57,554 bases of DNA from Bradyrhizobium pachyrhizi (GCF_001189245.1 NZ_LFIQ01000119.1:186479-244032); one strand, 5' to 3'; shown: positions 24,072 to 32,767, numbered from the stretch's first letter. Program-made: numbers and translations. Notes: generated by a model not told the origin, from the letters alone.

Positions 24072-24940
24072 CAGTTCAAGTCCCGTGTTGTGTCGTCGAA
24101 CAGCTCGTCGACCGTGACGTGCCGGGGGATCAACGCCTGCTGCGCGCAATAGTCGATCATCAGCTCGAGCGGCTTGCGGTTCGCCGCAACGCCGAACGGC
24201 AGCAGGTCCGGCATGCCGGGTGGTCCGGCCTCTTCCTTGCCGCGCTTGAGGAGATCGTACAGGCTCAGCACCACGTCCGGCCGCGACGCCGCAAGCCGCG
24301 ATGTCACCACCACCAGATGATTGACCGGCACCACGCCGTGCCGCGCATACCACCGCGCCGCCTCTGCGGCCGGATCGGCGAACAATGGCTTGAATGCCGG
24401 ATCGCTGGAGGTCTCGCCGAGCACGGCGTCGAGTTCGCCGTCCCTCAGCATCTGGACGATGGTCTTGCCCTTTGGCGCACGCTCGGTGCTGTCGACATAT
24501 TCCGCGACATGCGGATCCTCGAACGTGACCCAGTTGATCCTGTCGAGGTTCACGCCATGGTCGTTGGCAAGGATGCCGCGCATCCATGCCCCGGTCGTGG
24601 TCGTGAACGAGCGGATGCCGACCCGTTTGCCTTCGAGATCGGCAGGCACGAGCGTACCGCGGTCGGCGCGACAGAGCGCATGGCCGTGCTGGAAGCGGCC
24701 GACCATCGCCGCCGGCAACAGCACCAGCGGCTTGCCGTGCGCCCTTGCCATCAGATAGGTCACGATCGCCATCTCGCAGATGTCGAAGGCCTGGTCGCGC
24801 ACCATCGGCTTGAAAGCGGCGTTGGTCGGCATGAATTCGGTGAAGTTGAGATCGAACAGGTCGGAGCGAAGCTCGCCGTTCTTCACCGCCCGGATGTGCG
24901 AATGATTGCCGAGCACGGCGCGTAGCCGAAGTTTCTCCAT
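24071..24940 (-). CDS. 4,5-dihydroxyphthalate decarboxylase-like / substrate-binding-fold protein
   Basis: 289 residues with the periplasmic-binding-protein type 2 fold but no signal peptide, so cytoplasmic. The start LRLRAVLGNHSHIRAVKNG, then LNFTEFMPTNAAFKPMVRD and FDICEMAIVTYLMARAHGK, matches the group that includes Pht5-type 4,5-dihydroxyphthalate decarboxylase. GKRVGIRSFTTTTGAWMRGI is the binding loop. It may decarboxylate an aromatic acid or simply bind a ligand. It lies 19 bp after the TetR gene and overlaps the next gene by one base. Confidence 0.65.
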   Translation of the reverse strand: MEKLRLRAVLGNHSHIRAVKNGELRSDLFDLNFTEFMPTNAAFKPMVRDQAFDICEMAIVTYLMARAHGKPLVLLPAAMVGRFQHGHALCRADRGTLVPADLEGKRVGIRSFTTTTGAWMRGILANDHGVNLDRINWVTFEDPHVAEYVDSTERAPKGKTIVQMLRDGELDAVLGETSSDPAFKPLFADPAAEAARWYARHGVVPVNHLVVVTSRLAASRPDVVLSLYDLLKRGKEEAGPPGMPDLLPFGVAANRKPLELMIDYCAQQALIPRHVTVDELFDDTTRDLN

Positions 24941-24959
24941 CGCGACAAGCTCCGGACGT

Positions 24960-25691
24960 TCAGGTCACCACTCGCCCCGGATTCGCGGCCGGGATCTTGC
25001 GCGGCGCCCCTTCGTCGAGCGGCGCGGCCTGCAACGCGGCGACGGTGGCGCGCACCAGCTCCTCGATGGCGTGGCCGGCATCGGTGCCGTCGGCGCTGCC
25101 GCGCGACAGGCGCGAGACGCGCTCCGGCGTCACCAGCGTGTAGTAGAGCGCGCCGAGCAGGAAGTGGCTGCGCCAGACCAGATCGGTACGCGGAATATGC
25201 GGCAGGCTTTCATGAATCGCGTCGATGAAGGCATGACTGGTGTCGTCGAAGGTCTGCGCGATGATCTTGCGCACGACCTCATTGCCCTCGGCCGACATGA
25301 TCGCGCGCAATCGCGTGAACCGCGTTCCGCCGCCGGCAAGATCGCTGCCGGACGTAAAGGCCGGCAACACATAGGCGCGCACGATCGCCTCCAGCCGGTC
25401 CTGCAGATCGCGCACCCGCCGCGCCGCCGCCAAAAGCTCGGAACGTCTGCGGTTCATCGGGCCGCAATGGCGCCGATAGATTTCCAGCAGCAGGCCGTCC
25501 TTGGTCCTGAAATGATAGGTCACGCTGCCCGGATTGGCGCCGGCGGCCTGCGCGATGTCGCGCACCGAGACGGCGTTGAAGCCGTAGGTCGAGAACAATT
25601 CCTCCGCCGCGGCCAGGATCGCCTCGCGCATGTTCGGCTTGCGGGTGCTAGCGGCGGCCTTCACGTCAGACCTGGCAGGTTTGCGGACCAT
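24960..25691 (-). CDS. TetR family transcriptional regulator
   Basis: 243 residues. The helix-turn-helix is at about residues 22-68: REAILAAAEELFSTYGFNAV, then SVRDIAQAAGANPGSVTYHF. The ligand domain follows, with WRSHFLLGALYYTLVT similar to the AcrR/fatty-acid-responsive subgroup. ATG 25691 overlaps a 22-bp inverted repeat (25691-25712) that is a strong operator candidate. The gene heads the operon with the decarboxylase-like, DUF1932 and SDR genes, so I infer it represses this operon and itself. An earlier ATG at 25730 lies beyond the operator and is less likely. Confidence 0.87.
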   Translation of the reverse strand: MVRKPARSDVKAAASTRKPNMREAILAAAEELFSTYGFNAVSVRDIAQAAGANPGSVTYHFRTKDGLLLEIYRRHCGPMNRRRSELLAAARRVRDLQDRLEAIVRAYVLPAFTSGSDLAGGGTRFTRLRAIMSAEGNEVVRKIIAQTFDDTSHAFIDAIHESLPHIPRTDLVWRSHFLLGALYYTLVTPERVSRLSRGSADGTDAGHAIEELVRATVAALQAAPLDEGAPRKIPAANPGRVVT

Positions 25692-25712
25692 ATTTGTACT
25701 ATCGTCCAAATA
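25691..25712. promoter_or_regulatory. TetR operator candidate
   Basis: TATTTGTAC and GTCCAAATA, separated by 4 bases, form 9-bp arms with one mismatch. The site touches the start codon of the TetR gene. Bound repressor would block initiation of the whole operon. Inferred from symmetry and position. Confidence 0.6.
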
Positions 25713-25750
25713 ATCCGGTCGCGTCAACAACGCCGCGCTGCACGCATCCG

Positions 25751-26668
25751 TCAGGATAGTTTGACGTCGGGCTCGGCACGACCGCGCGCGGCAGCGTCGA
25801 GCAGGAACGTCCTGCCATGGTCGGGATCGGCCGCACGCTGCGCCTCATCCATGTCCTGCCAGGCCGAGGTGACCAGCACGCGCGAGAAGTCGCGGCCGAC
25901 GAATGCCGGGCAGCTCGATTGCCTCGCCGGTACGCGCAGCGAACGCAGATGCCGGCCGGCGGGATCGTAAACGTCGACGGAGCCACCGCCCCAGCGCGCG
26001 TTCCAGATCAGCCCGTCGGCATCGACGATCGCGCCGTCGAGCCCGCCGCTACCTTGATGCCTGATCAATTCGGTGAGCTCGCCGACCGGCAGTCCTGTTG
26101 CTGGATCGAGCGGCACGCGATGCAGTACGTTGGTCGCGGTATCGGCGAAATAGCCGATGTCGCCCGCGGGCGAAAAGCAGATCGCATTCGGGATGGTGAT
26201 CCCGGGATACAGCCGCACGATGCGGCCCCGGTGCAGCGCATAGATCGCGCCGGCACCCTGCTCGGCATGGCGCCCCATGGTGCCGAGCCAGAACGTGCCC
26301 GACGGATGCACGCGCGCATCGTTGGAGCGCGTCAGCGGATTGTCGGCCTCCAGCGCGGCGAACAGCTCCAGGCGGCCGTCGGCAACGTGCCGGACATAAA
26401 GTCCATCTTCGGTCAGGATCAGCTGCCGCTCGCCGTCGATCCGCGCCAATGCACTCGCCATTTTCGGCAATTCATGGATCACAGTGGTGCCGCCTGCAAA
26501 TCGATGCTCGAACAGGCGGCGCTCGCGGATGTCGAACCACCAGGCGGTGTCGGTTGCCGCATCATAGGTCGGACCCTCGCCGAGATGGCAACGCTCCGCC
26601 GACAGCACCGATGTCGGCACCTCTTCCATCAGCGGCTCGGCGGCACGGTCGGTCATTGCGTCACTCAC
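25751..26668 (-). CDS. SMP-30/gluconolactonase family sugar lactonase
   Basis: 305 residues, six-bladed propeller. CHLGEGPTYDAATDTAWWFD contains the metal-binding Glu of the family. NDARVHPSGTFWLGTMGRHA carries the conserved Asn, and YPGITIPNAICFSPAGDIGYFAD and GLDGAIVDADGLIWNARWGG carry the other ligand residues. It should hydrolyse a sugar-1,4- or 1,5-lactone. GTG 26668 overlaps the galM-like stop as GTGA, giving translational coupling. In this operon the likely substrate is galactonolactone (or arabinonolactone) made by the first gene. Confidence 0.85.
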   Translation of the reverse strand: MSDAMTDRAAEPLMEEVPTSVLSAERCHLGEGPTYDAATDTAWWFDIRERRLFEHRFAGGTTVIHELPKMASALARIDGERQLILTEDGLYVRHVADGRLELFAALEADNPLTRSNDARVHPSGTFWLGTMGRHAEQGAGAIYALHRGRIVRLYPGITIPNAICFSPAGDIGYFADTATNVLHRVPLDPATGLPVGELTELIRHQGSGGLDGAIVDADGLIWNARWGGGSVDVYDPAGRHLRSLRVPARQSSCPAFVGRDFSRVLVTSAWQDMDEAQRAADPDHGRTFLLDAAARGRAEPDVKLS

Positions 26669-27735
26669 GCGGTTGAGAAGCGGTAGACGATGCTGCGCCG
26701 ATAGAGCTGCCCCGGATCGAGCCGCGCCGACGGGAAGTCGGGCCGGTTCGGCGTATCCGGCCAGGCATGCGGCTCGAGACAGAGCGCGTCGAATTGCCGG
26801 TAAAGACGATCGCCCTTGCCGGCGGTCGAGCCGTCGAGGAAATTGCCGGAATAGAACTGCAATCCCGGCTGATCGGTGAGCAGTTCCATCACGCGGCCGC
26901 TATGCGGCGCCTCGAGGCGCGCGGCCAGGCGAAGGTCCGTCCCCTTGGCCAGACAGAAATTGTGGTCGTAGCCGCGCCCAAGCTGGAGCTGCTCGTCATG
27001 CATCCTGATCCACGCGCCGATGGCCGTGGGCTTGCGGAAGTCGAACGGCGTGCCGTCGACCGGCCGCGGCGGGCCCGGTAGCGGGATCGCCGTGGCATCC
27101 ACCGCGAGGAAATGGTCGGAGACGATCGTCAGGCGGTGATCGAGGATCTGCATGCCCGAGCGCGCGCCCTCGAGATTGAAGAAGCTGTGATTGGTGAGGT
27201 TGAGGCAGGTCGGCCGGTCGGTCGTCGCCTCGTAGGTGACCGAGAGCTCCATCGGGTTGCGCACGCTGTAGGTCACCCGCGCCTGAAGATTGCCGGGATA
27301 GCCTTCCTCGCCATGCGGGCTCTCGCGCTCCAGCACCAGCGTCGGTCCCGGATCATCCGATAGTTCGACGATCCGCCACAGCTTGCGATCAAAGCCTTGC
27401 AGGCCGCCGTGCAGCGCGTTGGGACCGTTGTTGGCGTCAAGCTGCACGGTCTCGCCATCGAGCACGAAACGCGCGCCGGCTATCCGGTTGGCATAGCGCC
27501 CGATCGTCGCGCCGAAGAATTTGCGCTGTGCGAGATAGCCGTCGAGCTCATCGTGGCCAAGCACGATGTCGTCGCAATGCCCGTCACGATCCGGCGCAAG
27601 CAGCGCTTGCAGCGTGGCGCCGAACGGAAGGATGGCGGCCTCAAAACCGTATTCGCCGCGCAAGATCACGCGCTCGACCACGGTGCCGTCGTGCAATTTG
27701 CCGAAGGGGGCGCGACCAATGCTGGCTGATATCAT
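26665..27735 (-). CDS. galM: Aldose 1-epimerase
   Basis: 356 residues, normal for galactose mutarotase. FGATLQALLAPDRDG, NRIAGARFVLDGETVQLDAN then NALHGGLQGFDRKLW, and TNHSFFNLEGA carry the conserved His residues of the active site. GLQFYSGNFLDG contributes the C-terminal Glu region. It interconverts alpha and beta anomers, supplying the form used by the dehydrogenase. It sits between the dehydrogenase (2 bp upstream) and the lactonase (4-bp overlap), so the three are one operon. The symbol reflects family and context; other aldoses are possible. Confidence 0.88.
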   Translation of the reverse strand: MISASIGRAPFGKLHDGTVVERVILRGEYGFEAAILPFGATLQALLAPDRDGHCDDIVLGHDELDGYLAQRKFFGATIGRYANRIAGARFVLDGETVQLDANNGPNALHGGLQGFDRKLWRIVELSDDPGPTLVLERESPHGEEGYPGNLQARVTYSVRNPMELSVTYEATTDRPTCLNLTNHSFFNLEGARSGMQILDHRLTIVSDHFLAVDATAIPLPGPPRPVDGTPFDFRKPTAIGAWIRMHDEQLQLGRGYDHNFCLAKGTDLRLAARLEAPHSGRVMELLTDQPGLQFYSGNFLDGSTAGKGDRLYRQFDALCLEPHAWPDTPNRPDFPSARLDPGQLYRRSIVYRFSTA

Positions 27736-27737
27736 TG

Positions 27738-28667
27738 TCAGTCCTTGAACGCCTCGACGAGGCGCCGTCGCCCGAGCATGAAGCTATCGGCGACAAGCCG
27801 CAAGGGCGCGAGGTCGACATCGGATTTTCCTTCCGAGGTCAACGCGACGAAACGGCGGTAGAGCGCGGGGTATTCCTCATCTGGCGCATCGACCACCAGC
27901 CTGCCGCCATCGCGCAGCTGCCTTCCACCTGTCGACAGCGTCACAGGTCCGGCCTCGGTCTCGCACAGGATGTCCCAGCTCGGCGATCCGGTCTGGCGGA
28001 AATCGAATTCGGCGTGAATTGGCAAGCCACCCGCGTCGGAGAGTTCGATCTCTGCCGCAATCGGCGCCTCCCGATTGGATGGAAAGTCCAATGCCGCACT
28101 CCTGATGAAGACCGCACGCGGCAGGATCTCGGTCAGGATCGACAGCGCGTTGATGCCGGGATCGAACACGCCGAAGCCACCCGCCTCGAAGATCCAGATC
28201 TGGCCCGGATGCCAGACGCGCACGTCTTCCTTCCAGATGATGGTCACCTTGTTGATGGTGCGTCTCGCGAGCAATTGCCGCGCAGGACCGACCGCGGCCG
28301 CATAGCGTGAATGCCATGTGGCAAACAATGTCCGACCCGCCTCCTGCGCGGCCGCGATCAGCGGCGTGAGTTCGCTCAACGTCGTGCCCGGCGGCTTCTC
28401 CATCAGCACATGCTTGCCCGACGCGAGCGCGGCGTCGGCCTGCGCGTGGCGCACCTGCGGTGGCGTACACAGCGCGACCGCATCGATCTCCGGCCCGTCG
28501 CGCAACAACTCCTGCAAATCGCGGAAATGCGGCAGGCCGGGCGGGGTTTTGACGGGATCAACCACCGCAACGAGAGCTACGCCTGACGTCTTCGCGATCG
28601 CAGGCACGTGCTGCCGGCACGCGATCTCGCCATAACCGACGATGGCGATGCGAAGCAGGTCACTCAT
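27738..28667 (-). CDS. D-galactose 1-dehydrogenase (Gfo/Idh/MocA family)
   Basis: 309 residues. RIAIVGYGEIACRQHVPAI is the NAD(P)-binding motif and HVLMEKPPGTTL holds the catalytic EKP. The stretch EDVRVWHPGQIWIFEAGG then GVFDPGINALSI is very close, from memory, to the Pseudomonas fluorescens galactose dehydrogenase, which also oxidises L-arabinose. It makes the 1,4-lactone and NAD(P)H. ATG 28667 is where the conserved N-terminus begins. It is the first gene of the galactose oxidation operon. Confidence 0.85.
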   Translation of the reverse strand: MSDLLRIAIVGYGEIACRQHVPAIAKTSGVALVAVVDPVKTPPGLPHFRDLQELLRDGPEIDAVALCTPPQVRHAQADAALASGKHVLMEKPPGTTLSELTPLIAAAQEAGRTLFATWHSRYAAAVGPARQLLARRTINKVTIIWKEDVRVWHPGQIWIFEAGGFGVFDPGINALSILTEILPRAVFIRSAALDFPSNREAPIAAEIELSDAGGLPIHAEFDFRQTGSPSWDILCETEAGPVTLSTGGRQLRDGGRLVVDAPDEEYPALYRRFVALTSEGKSDVDLAPLRLVADSFMLGRRRLVEAFKD

Positions 28668-28809
28668 GGCCGTCCTCGCGTTGCGGTCGACCTGCCGGCT
28701 GAAACCGCCAGGCAGAATCATAAGCCAGCGCCGAATACCAACGGCATGATGTGATTTTGGTTGCGGACGCGCAAGTCCACGACGCTCTGGTGTGCACCTC
28801 GCGGCCGGG

Positions 28810-28907
28810 GCATCGGCTTTGATCAAATCAAGGCCGATGCTCCAGATTCCGGTCTTGACGGGCTTTCTTCGCGCGGACCGGTCACCGCCTCGCCCGGAAT
28901 TGCGCTA
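28810..28907. repeat. Composite palindromic repeat, copy 2
   Basis: An inverted repeat at 28810-28840 (arms GCATCGGC and GCCGATGC) is followed by a tail with the same skeleton as copy 1 at 8424-8524: AGATTCCGGTCTTGACG, TTCTTCGCGCG, CCGG, then ending GCGCTAG. Again the final CTAG gives the TAG stop of the minus-strand gene (28905). The stem differs from copy 1 while the tail is conserved. Confidence 0.65.
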
Positions 28908-29930
28908 GCGCGCGGCCTCAAACCCGCCGAGCACCGCCGTCAGATTGGCGCCGAGGATGTCGGAGAGATAGCCGCCCTCCTGCACCAGCACCGTCGGCAG
29001 TCCGAATCGGGCCAGCCCCTCGCCGATGCGACGAAAGCCGTCGGTGGTGACGGCGAGACCGGCAAGCGGGTCCTTCTCGGAGGCGTCGAGACCGAGCGCG
29101 ACCACGAGCGCGGTCGGAGCAAAGGAGCGGATCGCCTTCTCCGCCGCTGCGAGCGCCTTCATGTAGTCGTCGTCACCGGTGCCCTTGGCGAGGGGAATGT
29201 TGAGATTGGTGCCGAGGCCGCCTCCGGCGCCGCGCTCATGCGCATAGCCCCAGACGAAGGGGTAGAAGAACGACGGATCGGCGTGGATCGAGACGGTGAA
29301 GACATCCGGTCGCTCATAGAAGATGCCCTGCGTGCCGTTGCCGTGATGCACGTCGACGTCGAGGATCGCGACGCGCTCATGCTTCTGGCGCAGATGCTCG
29401 GCCGCAATCGCGCTGTTGTTGAGGAAACAGAACCCGCCGGCGAGGTCGCGATAGGCGTGATGGCCGGGCGGACGGCTCAGCGCGTAGACGGCGTCCTCGC
29501 CGTCGAGCACCATCTGCGCGGCGGTGACTGCGACGTCGCTCGCGGCGCAGGCGCCGGCCCAGGTGCCGGGACCGATCGGAGCCGCGGTGTCCATCGTGTG
29601 CCAGCCGAGCTTGCCGACGATATGAGCAGGGTACGTGCCGGCATTGCGCACCGGGTGGATGTTCGCGATCATCTCCGGTCCGGCATTGCCGAGCGCCGAC
29701 CATTCGTCCCAGGCGTCCGCGAGAAAGCTCAGATATTCCGGACTATGCACGCGCGCCCGCGGCCCCTGGCCGAACCTGGTCGGCTCGATCAGCGTGTGCT
29801 TGCCGGCCTTCAGGCCCGCCAGCAGGCGGTCGGCGCGTTCGGGCTGTTCGGTGGTACGCTGGACCACACCGCGGACCAGGAAGAATTGCGGATCATGGCT
29901 GCGGTGCAGATCACTGTAGACGGCCTTCAC
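28905..29930 (-). CDS. Histone-deacetylase-like amidohydrolase (acetylpolyamine hydrolase type)
   Basis: 341 residues. Zn-hydrolase motifs: RPPGHHAYRDLAGGFCFLNN (the tandem active-site His), AILDVDVHHGNGTQGIFYE (zinc Asp and His), HADPSFFYPFVWGYAHERG and ALGLDASEKDPL (second zinc Asp). The N-terminal SDLHRSHDPQFFLVRG is typical of the class II-like acetylpolyamine amidohydrolases. It likely deacetylates acetylated polyamines or related amides in the cytoplasm. GTG 29930 is chosen because AGGAG stands seven bases upstream and the family N-terminus follows. The stop lies in a repeat. It diverges from the TetR gene at 30109. Confidence 0.87.
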   Translation of the reverse strand: MKAVYSDLHRSHDPQFFLVRGVVQRTTEQPERADRLLAGLKAGKHTLIEPTRFGQGPRARVHSPEYLSFLADAWDEWSALGNAGPEMIANIHPVRNAGTYPAHIVGKLGWHTMDTAAPIGPGTWAGACAASDVAVTAAQMVLDGEDAVYALSRPPGHHAYRDLAGGFCFLNNSAIAAEHLRQKHERVAILDVDVHHGNGTQGIFYERPDVFTVSIHADPSFFYPFVWGYAHERGAGGGLGTNLNIPLAKGTGDDDYMKALAAAEKAIRSFAPTALVVALGLDASEKDPLAGLAVTTDGFRRIGEGLARFGLPTVLVQEGGYLSDILGANLTAVLGGFEAAR

Positions 29931-29985
29931 GGGGACACTCCTGTTCGATCGGCTGAGCTGGACAGAGCGAGGGCAATGTGCCGCA

Positions 29986-30014
29986 CGCAAGCTTTGGCTT
30001 GCGCGTTGTACACT
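29986..30014. promoter_or_regulatory. Palindrome and GTACACTA octamer between HDAC-like and TetR genes
   Basis: CGCAAGC-tttg-GCTTGCG (29986-30003) is a perfect 7-bp dyad. It is followed by TTGTACACTA; the octamer GTACACTA also occurs in the operator-like site at 32768-32785. It may be a binding site of the adjacent TetR protein. Weak evidence. Confidence 0.35.
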
Positions 30015-30108
30015 ATCAGCGACGGCGACGATCTGAAACCGAGCGCGATTTCATGCTATGCCCGCATGCAGCGCAATGATTGAAAGACGCAGGACGCGAA
30101 GTCCGGCC

Positions 30109-30720
30109 ATGGCCAGCGGCAAGACGGTGACAGAGGAAACGGCAACGGGGCGGCGCGGGCGGCCGCGCTCCGCCGCGACCACGGCCGCGATCCTGGAAGG
30201 CGCCTATCAGCTGATGGCGACGACCGGCCTCGCCGCGACCACCATCGACGCGATCGCCAAGCATTCCAACGTCTCGAAGATGACGATCTACAAATGGTGG
30301 CCGTCGCGCGAAGCCTTGCTGATCGATGCCTTCCTCGACCAGGCCTCGCGGGCCGTGCCGCTGCCCGAAACCGGCAATCCGGTGGCCCGCGTCCGCCGTC
30401 ATGTCGCAACCTATGTCGAGGCGTTGCAGGGCGAGTTCGGTCGGGTGCAGCTCGCCGTGATCTCGGAATGCATCTCGAAGACCGGCACGGCGGAACTGTT
30501 CTACGAGCGTTACCTCGGCCTGCGCCGCAGCAAGATGCTGGAGATCATCGCCACCGGCCAGAAGGATGGCAGCATCGGCGCGCCGGCCGTCCCCGGCGAC
30601 ATCTATGACGCGATCTATGGCAGCCTGTTCTATCGCTACGTCTTCGGCATCAAGCCGTTGACGCCGGCCTACGCCCGCAATCTCGTCAATCTGGTGCTGC
30701 GGCCACGCGCGGACGCTTGA
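30109..30720 (+). CDS. TetR family transcriptional regulator
   Basis: 203 residues from the chosen start. GRRGRPRSAATTAAILEGAY leads into the helix-turn-helix: ATTIDAIAKHSNVSKMTIYK, then WWPSREALL. The C-terminal region resembles the TetR_C group of the AefR/RutR-like type. The frame is open to 30058, and ATGs at 30058, 30076 and 30109 are all possible; I use 30109, close before the basic DNA-binding arm. The gene converges on the desaturase with three bases between the stops and diverges from the HDAC-like gene. Likely targets are these neighbours. Confidence 0.83.
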   Translation: MASGKTVTEETATGRRGRPRSAATTAAILEGAYQLMATTGLAATTIDAIAKHSNVSKMTIYKWWPSREALLIDAFLDQASRAVPLPETGNPVARVRRHVATYVEALQGEFGRVQLAVISECISKTGTAELFYERYLGLRRSKMLEIIATGQKDGSIGAPAVPGDIYDAIYGSLFYRYVFGIKPLTPAYARNLVNLVLRPRADA

Positions 30721-30723
30721 CTA

Positions 30724-31674
30724 TCAAGCAGAGCGCTGGCGCTGACGGCGGAACCAGACCCAGGTCTCGCGCGTCACGGCCCGGTAACTGCTGCCGCGAT
30801 ACACGATGTGGCCATCGACGATGGCGTTGAGCTTCGGCAGCGCATGGAACGGCACCGTGGGATAGGCGTGGTGCTCGACATGGTAAGGCATGTTCCAGGC
30901 GAACCATTTCATGATCCTGCCGGTCATCGTGGTGCGCGTGTTCTCGAACGCGCTCCGCGTCCGCTCGCAGCCGGTGTGCTCGGCATAAAGATAGGGGCGC
31001 AGGATGAGCTGACCGGCCAGGAGCGGCACGACCCACACAAAGAGCAGGATCGCGCTGTGCAGCGCGAACGATGCCACAAGCAACAGCAGATAGCCCGCGA
31101 GATAGAGCCGCGCCTCCAGCACGATCGAGGCCCGCTTGTGCGCCGAAATCCATGGCACAACCACCTTTCCGGTGAGTGCATGCCAAAACATCAGGCGGAT
31201 GCGAACCAACACCTGCAGCAGTCCCGAATAGGCGATCGCGAGCTGGGTGTCCGACGCGGGCTTGGGGCCGACGATCAGCTCCGGGTCTTTCTCAGGATCC
31301 TGCGTGTAGCGGTGATGGTCCCAGTGAAACAGGCAGTAATACTGGTAGGGCAGTCCGATCATGAAGGCGGACAGATTGCCGACGACAAGATTGAGCACTG
31401 GACTGCGGAACGCCGTCTTGTGCGCGGTCTCATGCACCACCATGAACAGGAATGCGACGAAGTAGCCCTGCACGGCAATCAGCGGCAGCGCCCATGGCAG
31501 ACCGTAGCGCGATGAGACCAGGGAGATCAGCGCACCGACGATGACGATCATTCCGTAATGGCTTGCCGCGCGCACCGCGCCGGCAAGGTTCGACTTGGTC
31601 GACAAATCGCGCAAGGTCAGCGGGCTGAGCGGCTTCAGGCGGGGTCCGGCGTCACTGGTCTCTGCGGTGCTCAT
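30724..31674 (-). CDS. Membrane fatty acid desaturase
   Basis: 316 residues. The three histidine boxes of di-iron desaturases are present: VVHETAHKTAF, FHWDHHRYTQDPEKDPE and MPYHVEHHAYPTVPFHALP. Four hydrophobic segments alternate with them (for example GMIVIVGALISLVSS and LVASFALHSAILLFVWVV). It introduces a double bond or hydroxyl into a lipid acyl chain or a related substrate such as a carotenoid; specificity is not evident. It begins 14 bp after the MetX-like hydrolase stop, so the two are probably cotranscribed. Confidence 0.87.
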   Translation of the reverse strand: MSTAETSDAGPRLKPLSPLTLRDLSTKSNLAGAVRAASHYGMIVIVGALISLVSSRYGLPWALPLIAVQGYFVAFLFMVVHETAHKTAFRSPVLNLVVGNLSAFMIGLPYQYYCLFHWDHHRYTQDPEKDPELIVGPKPASDTQLAIAYSGLLQVLVRIRLMFWHALTGKVVVPWISAHKRASIVLEARLYLAGYLLLLVASFALHSAILLFVWVVPLLAGQLILRPYLYAEHTGCERTRSAFENTRTTMTGRIMKWFAWNMPYHVEHHAYPTVPFHALPKLNAIVDGHIVYRGSSYRAVTRETWVWFRRQRQRSA

Positions 31675-31688
31675 GGTCGTCTCACCTA

Positions 31689-32726
31689 TCAGCGTTGCAG
31701 CAGCGCCGAGATTTCGGCGTTGATGAAGGCGCGGTCTTCGGCGTTGTTGGCGGGGTTGCCGGCCCGATGCCCATGGATCGAGGGAATGGCGTGCAGCGCG
31801 GCCGAGCGTGCGTTGACGAGGCGACCGAGTTCATCCTCGTTGTCGCGCGGGTCGAAATAGCGATCAGTACGCCCCGGAATCAGCAGGACATGCGCCCTGA
31901 TCGCGGCCAGCGCCCGGTCGAAGTCGCCGCCGAATTGATCGCAACGGCTGATATCGCCGACCTGCCAGATCGCGATCTGCGCCAGCAGATCATTCGCATC
32001 GCGCCGCGCGAAGGCACCGTCCCAGGATCCCGCCAGATAGTCTTCCAGCGAGTTGAAGCCAACCTTGCGCCAGACTTCCTCGCGATAGAACTCATGCGAC
32101 ATCGCCCAGCCGGCGTAGACGCGCCCCATCGCGCGCAGGCCCGCCACCGGCTTGGCGACGAAGCGGCCATCCCGATAGGCCGGGTCGGCGGTCAGCGCGG
32201 CCTTCACGCCTTCGAGGAAGACATGATTATACGGCGAGCACCGCGCGCTGCCGCAAACCACGGCTGCGCGCTCCACCATGTCGGGATACCGCGCGGCCCA
32301 GTGATAGGCCTGCATGCCGCCCATCGACCAGCCATAGACCAGCGCGAGCCTGGTCACGCCAAACCGCTCGACCAGCAGCCGCCGCTGGATCGCGACCGCG
32401 TCATGATAGGTGAAGGCAGGAAACGGCGCGCCGCCCAGCAGCTCGGCGGAATTCGACGGCGAGGAAGACAGACCATTGCCGAACAGATTCGCGATGACGA
32501 TGAAGTAGCGCTCGGGATCGAGCGCGCCGCCCGGCTGCACCAGCCATTCGATGTCGGTGTGCTGTGCGGCGAACGACGTCGGATAGAGGATGACGTTGTC
32601 CCGCGCCGCATTCAGCGTGCCATAGGTCTTGTAGGCGAGCCTCAGTTGCGGAAACACGGCACCGCCCTGCAGCGTCACATCACCTGCCTCGAACACCTCA
32701 TAGTCGCGCAGCGTGGTCATCAGCAT
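31689..32726 (-). CDS. Alpha/beta hydrolase, homoserine O-acetyltransferase-like (MetX family)
   Basis: 345 residues. VILYPTSFAAQHTDIEWLV, YFIVIANLFGNGLSSSPSN and the nucleophile elbow ALVYGWSMGGMQAYHWA with the catalytic Ser match the MetX-related alpha/beta hydrolases. LIPGRTDRYFDPRDNEDE gives the Asp and SIHGHRAGNP the His. True MetX enzymes usually have GGSMGGMQ and a longer C-terminus; the GWSMGG version is common in relatives of unassigned function. It may be an ester hydrolase or acyltransferase acting on a lipid, given the adjoining desaturase. A symmetric operator-like site lies at 32768. Confidence 0.8.
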   Translation of the reverse strand: MLMTTLRDYEVFEAGDVTLQGGAVFPQLRLAYKTYGTLNAARDNVILYPTSFAAQHTDIEWLVQPGGALDPERYFIVIANLFGNGLSSSPSNSAELLGGAPFPAFTYHDAVAIQRRLLVERFGVTRLALVYGWSMGGMQAYHWAARYPDMVERAAVVCGSARCSPYNHVFLEGVKAALTADPAYRDGRFVAKPVAGLRAMGRVYAGWAMSHEFYREEVWRKVGFNSLEDYLAGSWDGAFARRDANDLLAQIAIWQVGDISRCDQFGGDFDRALAAIRAHVLLIPGRTDRYFDPRDNEDELGRLVNARSAALHAIPSIHGHRAGNPANNAEDRAFINAEISALLQR

Positions 32727-32767
32727 TCGACCTCGAGCAGCAGGCGCAACGCTGCGCCCTCCATAGC

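Noticed and set aside
24072..24587. N-terminal extension of the DUF1932 oxidoreductase
   Set aside because: These codons lie inside the decarboxylase-like gene on the same strand in another frame, and the Rossmann motif begins right after ATG 24071.
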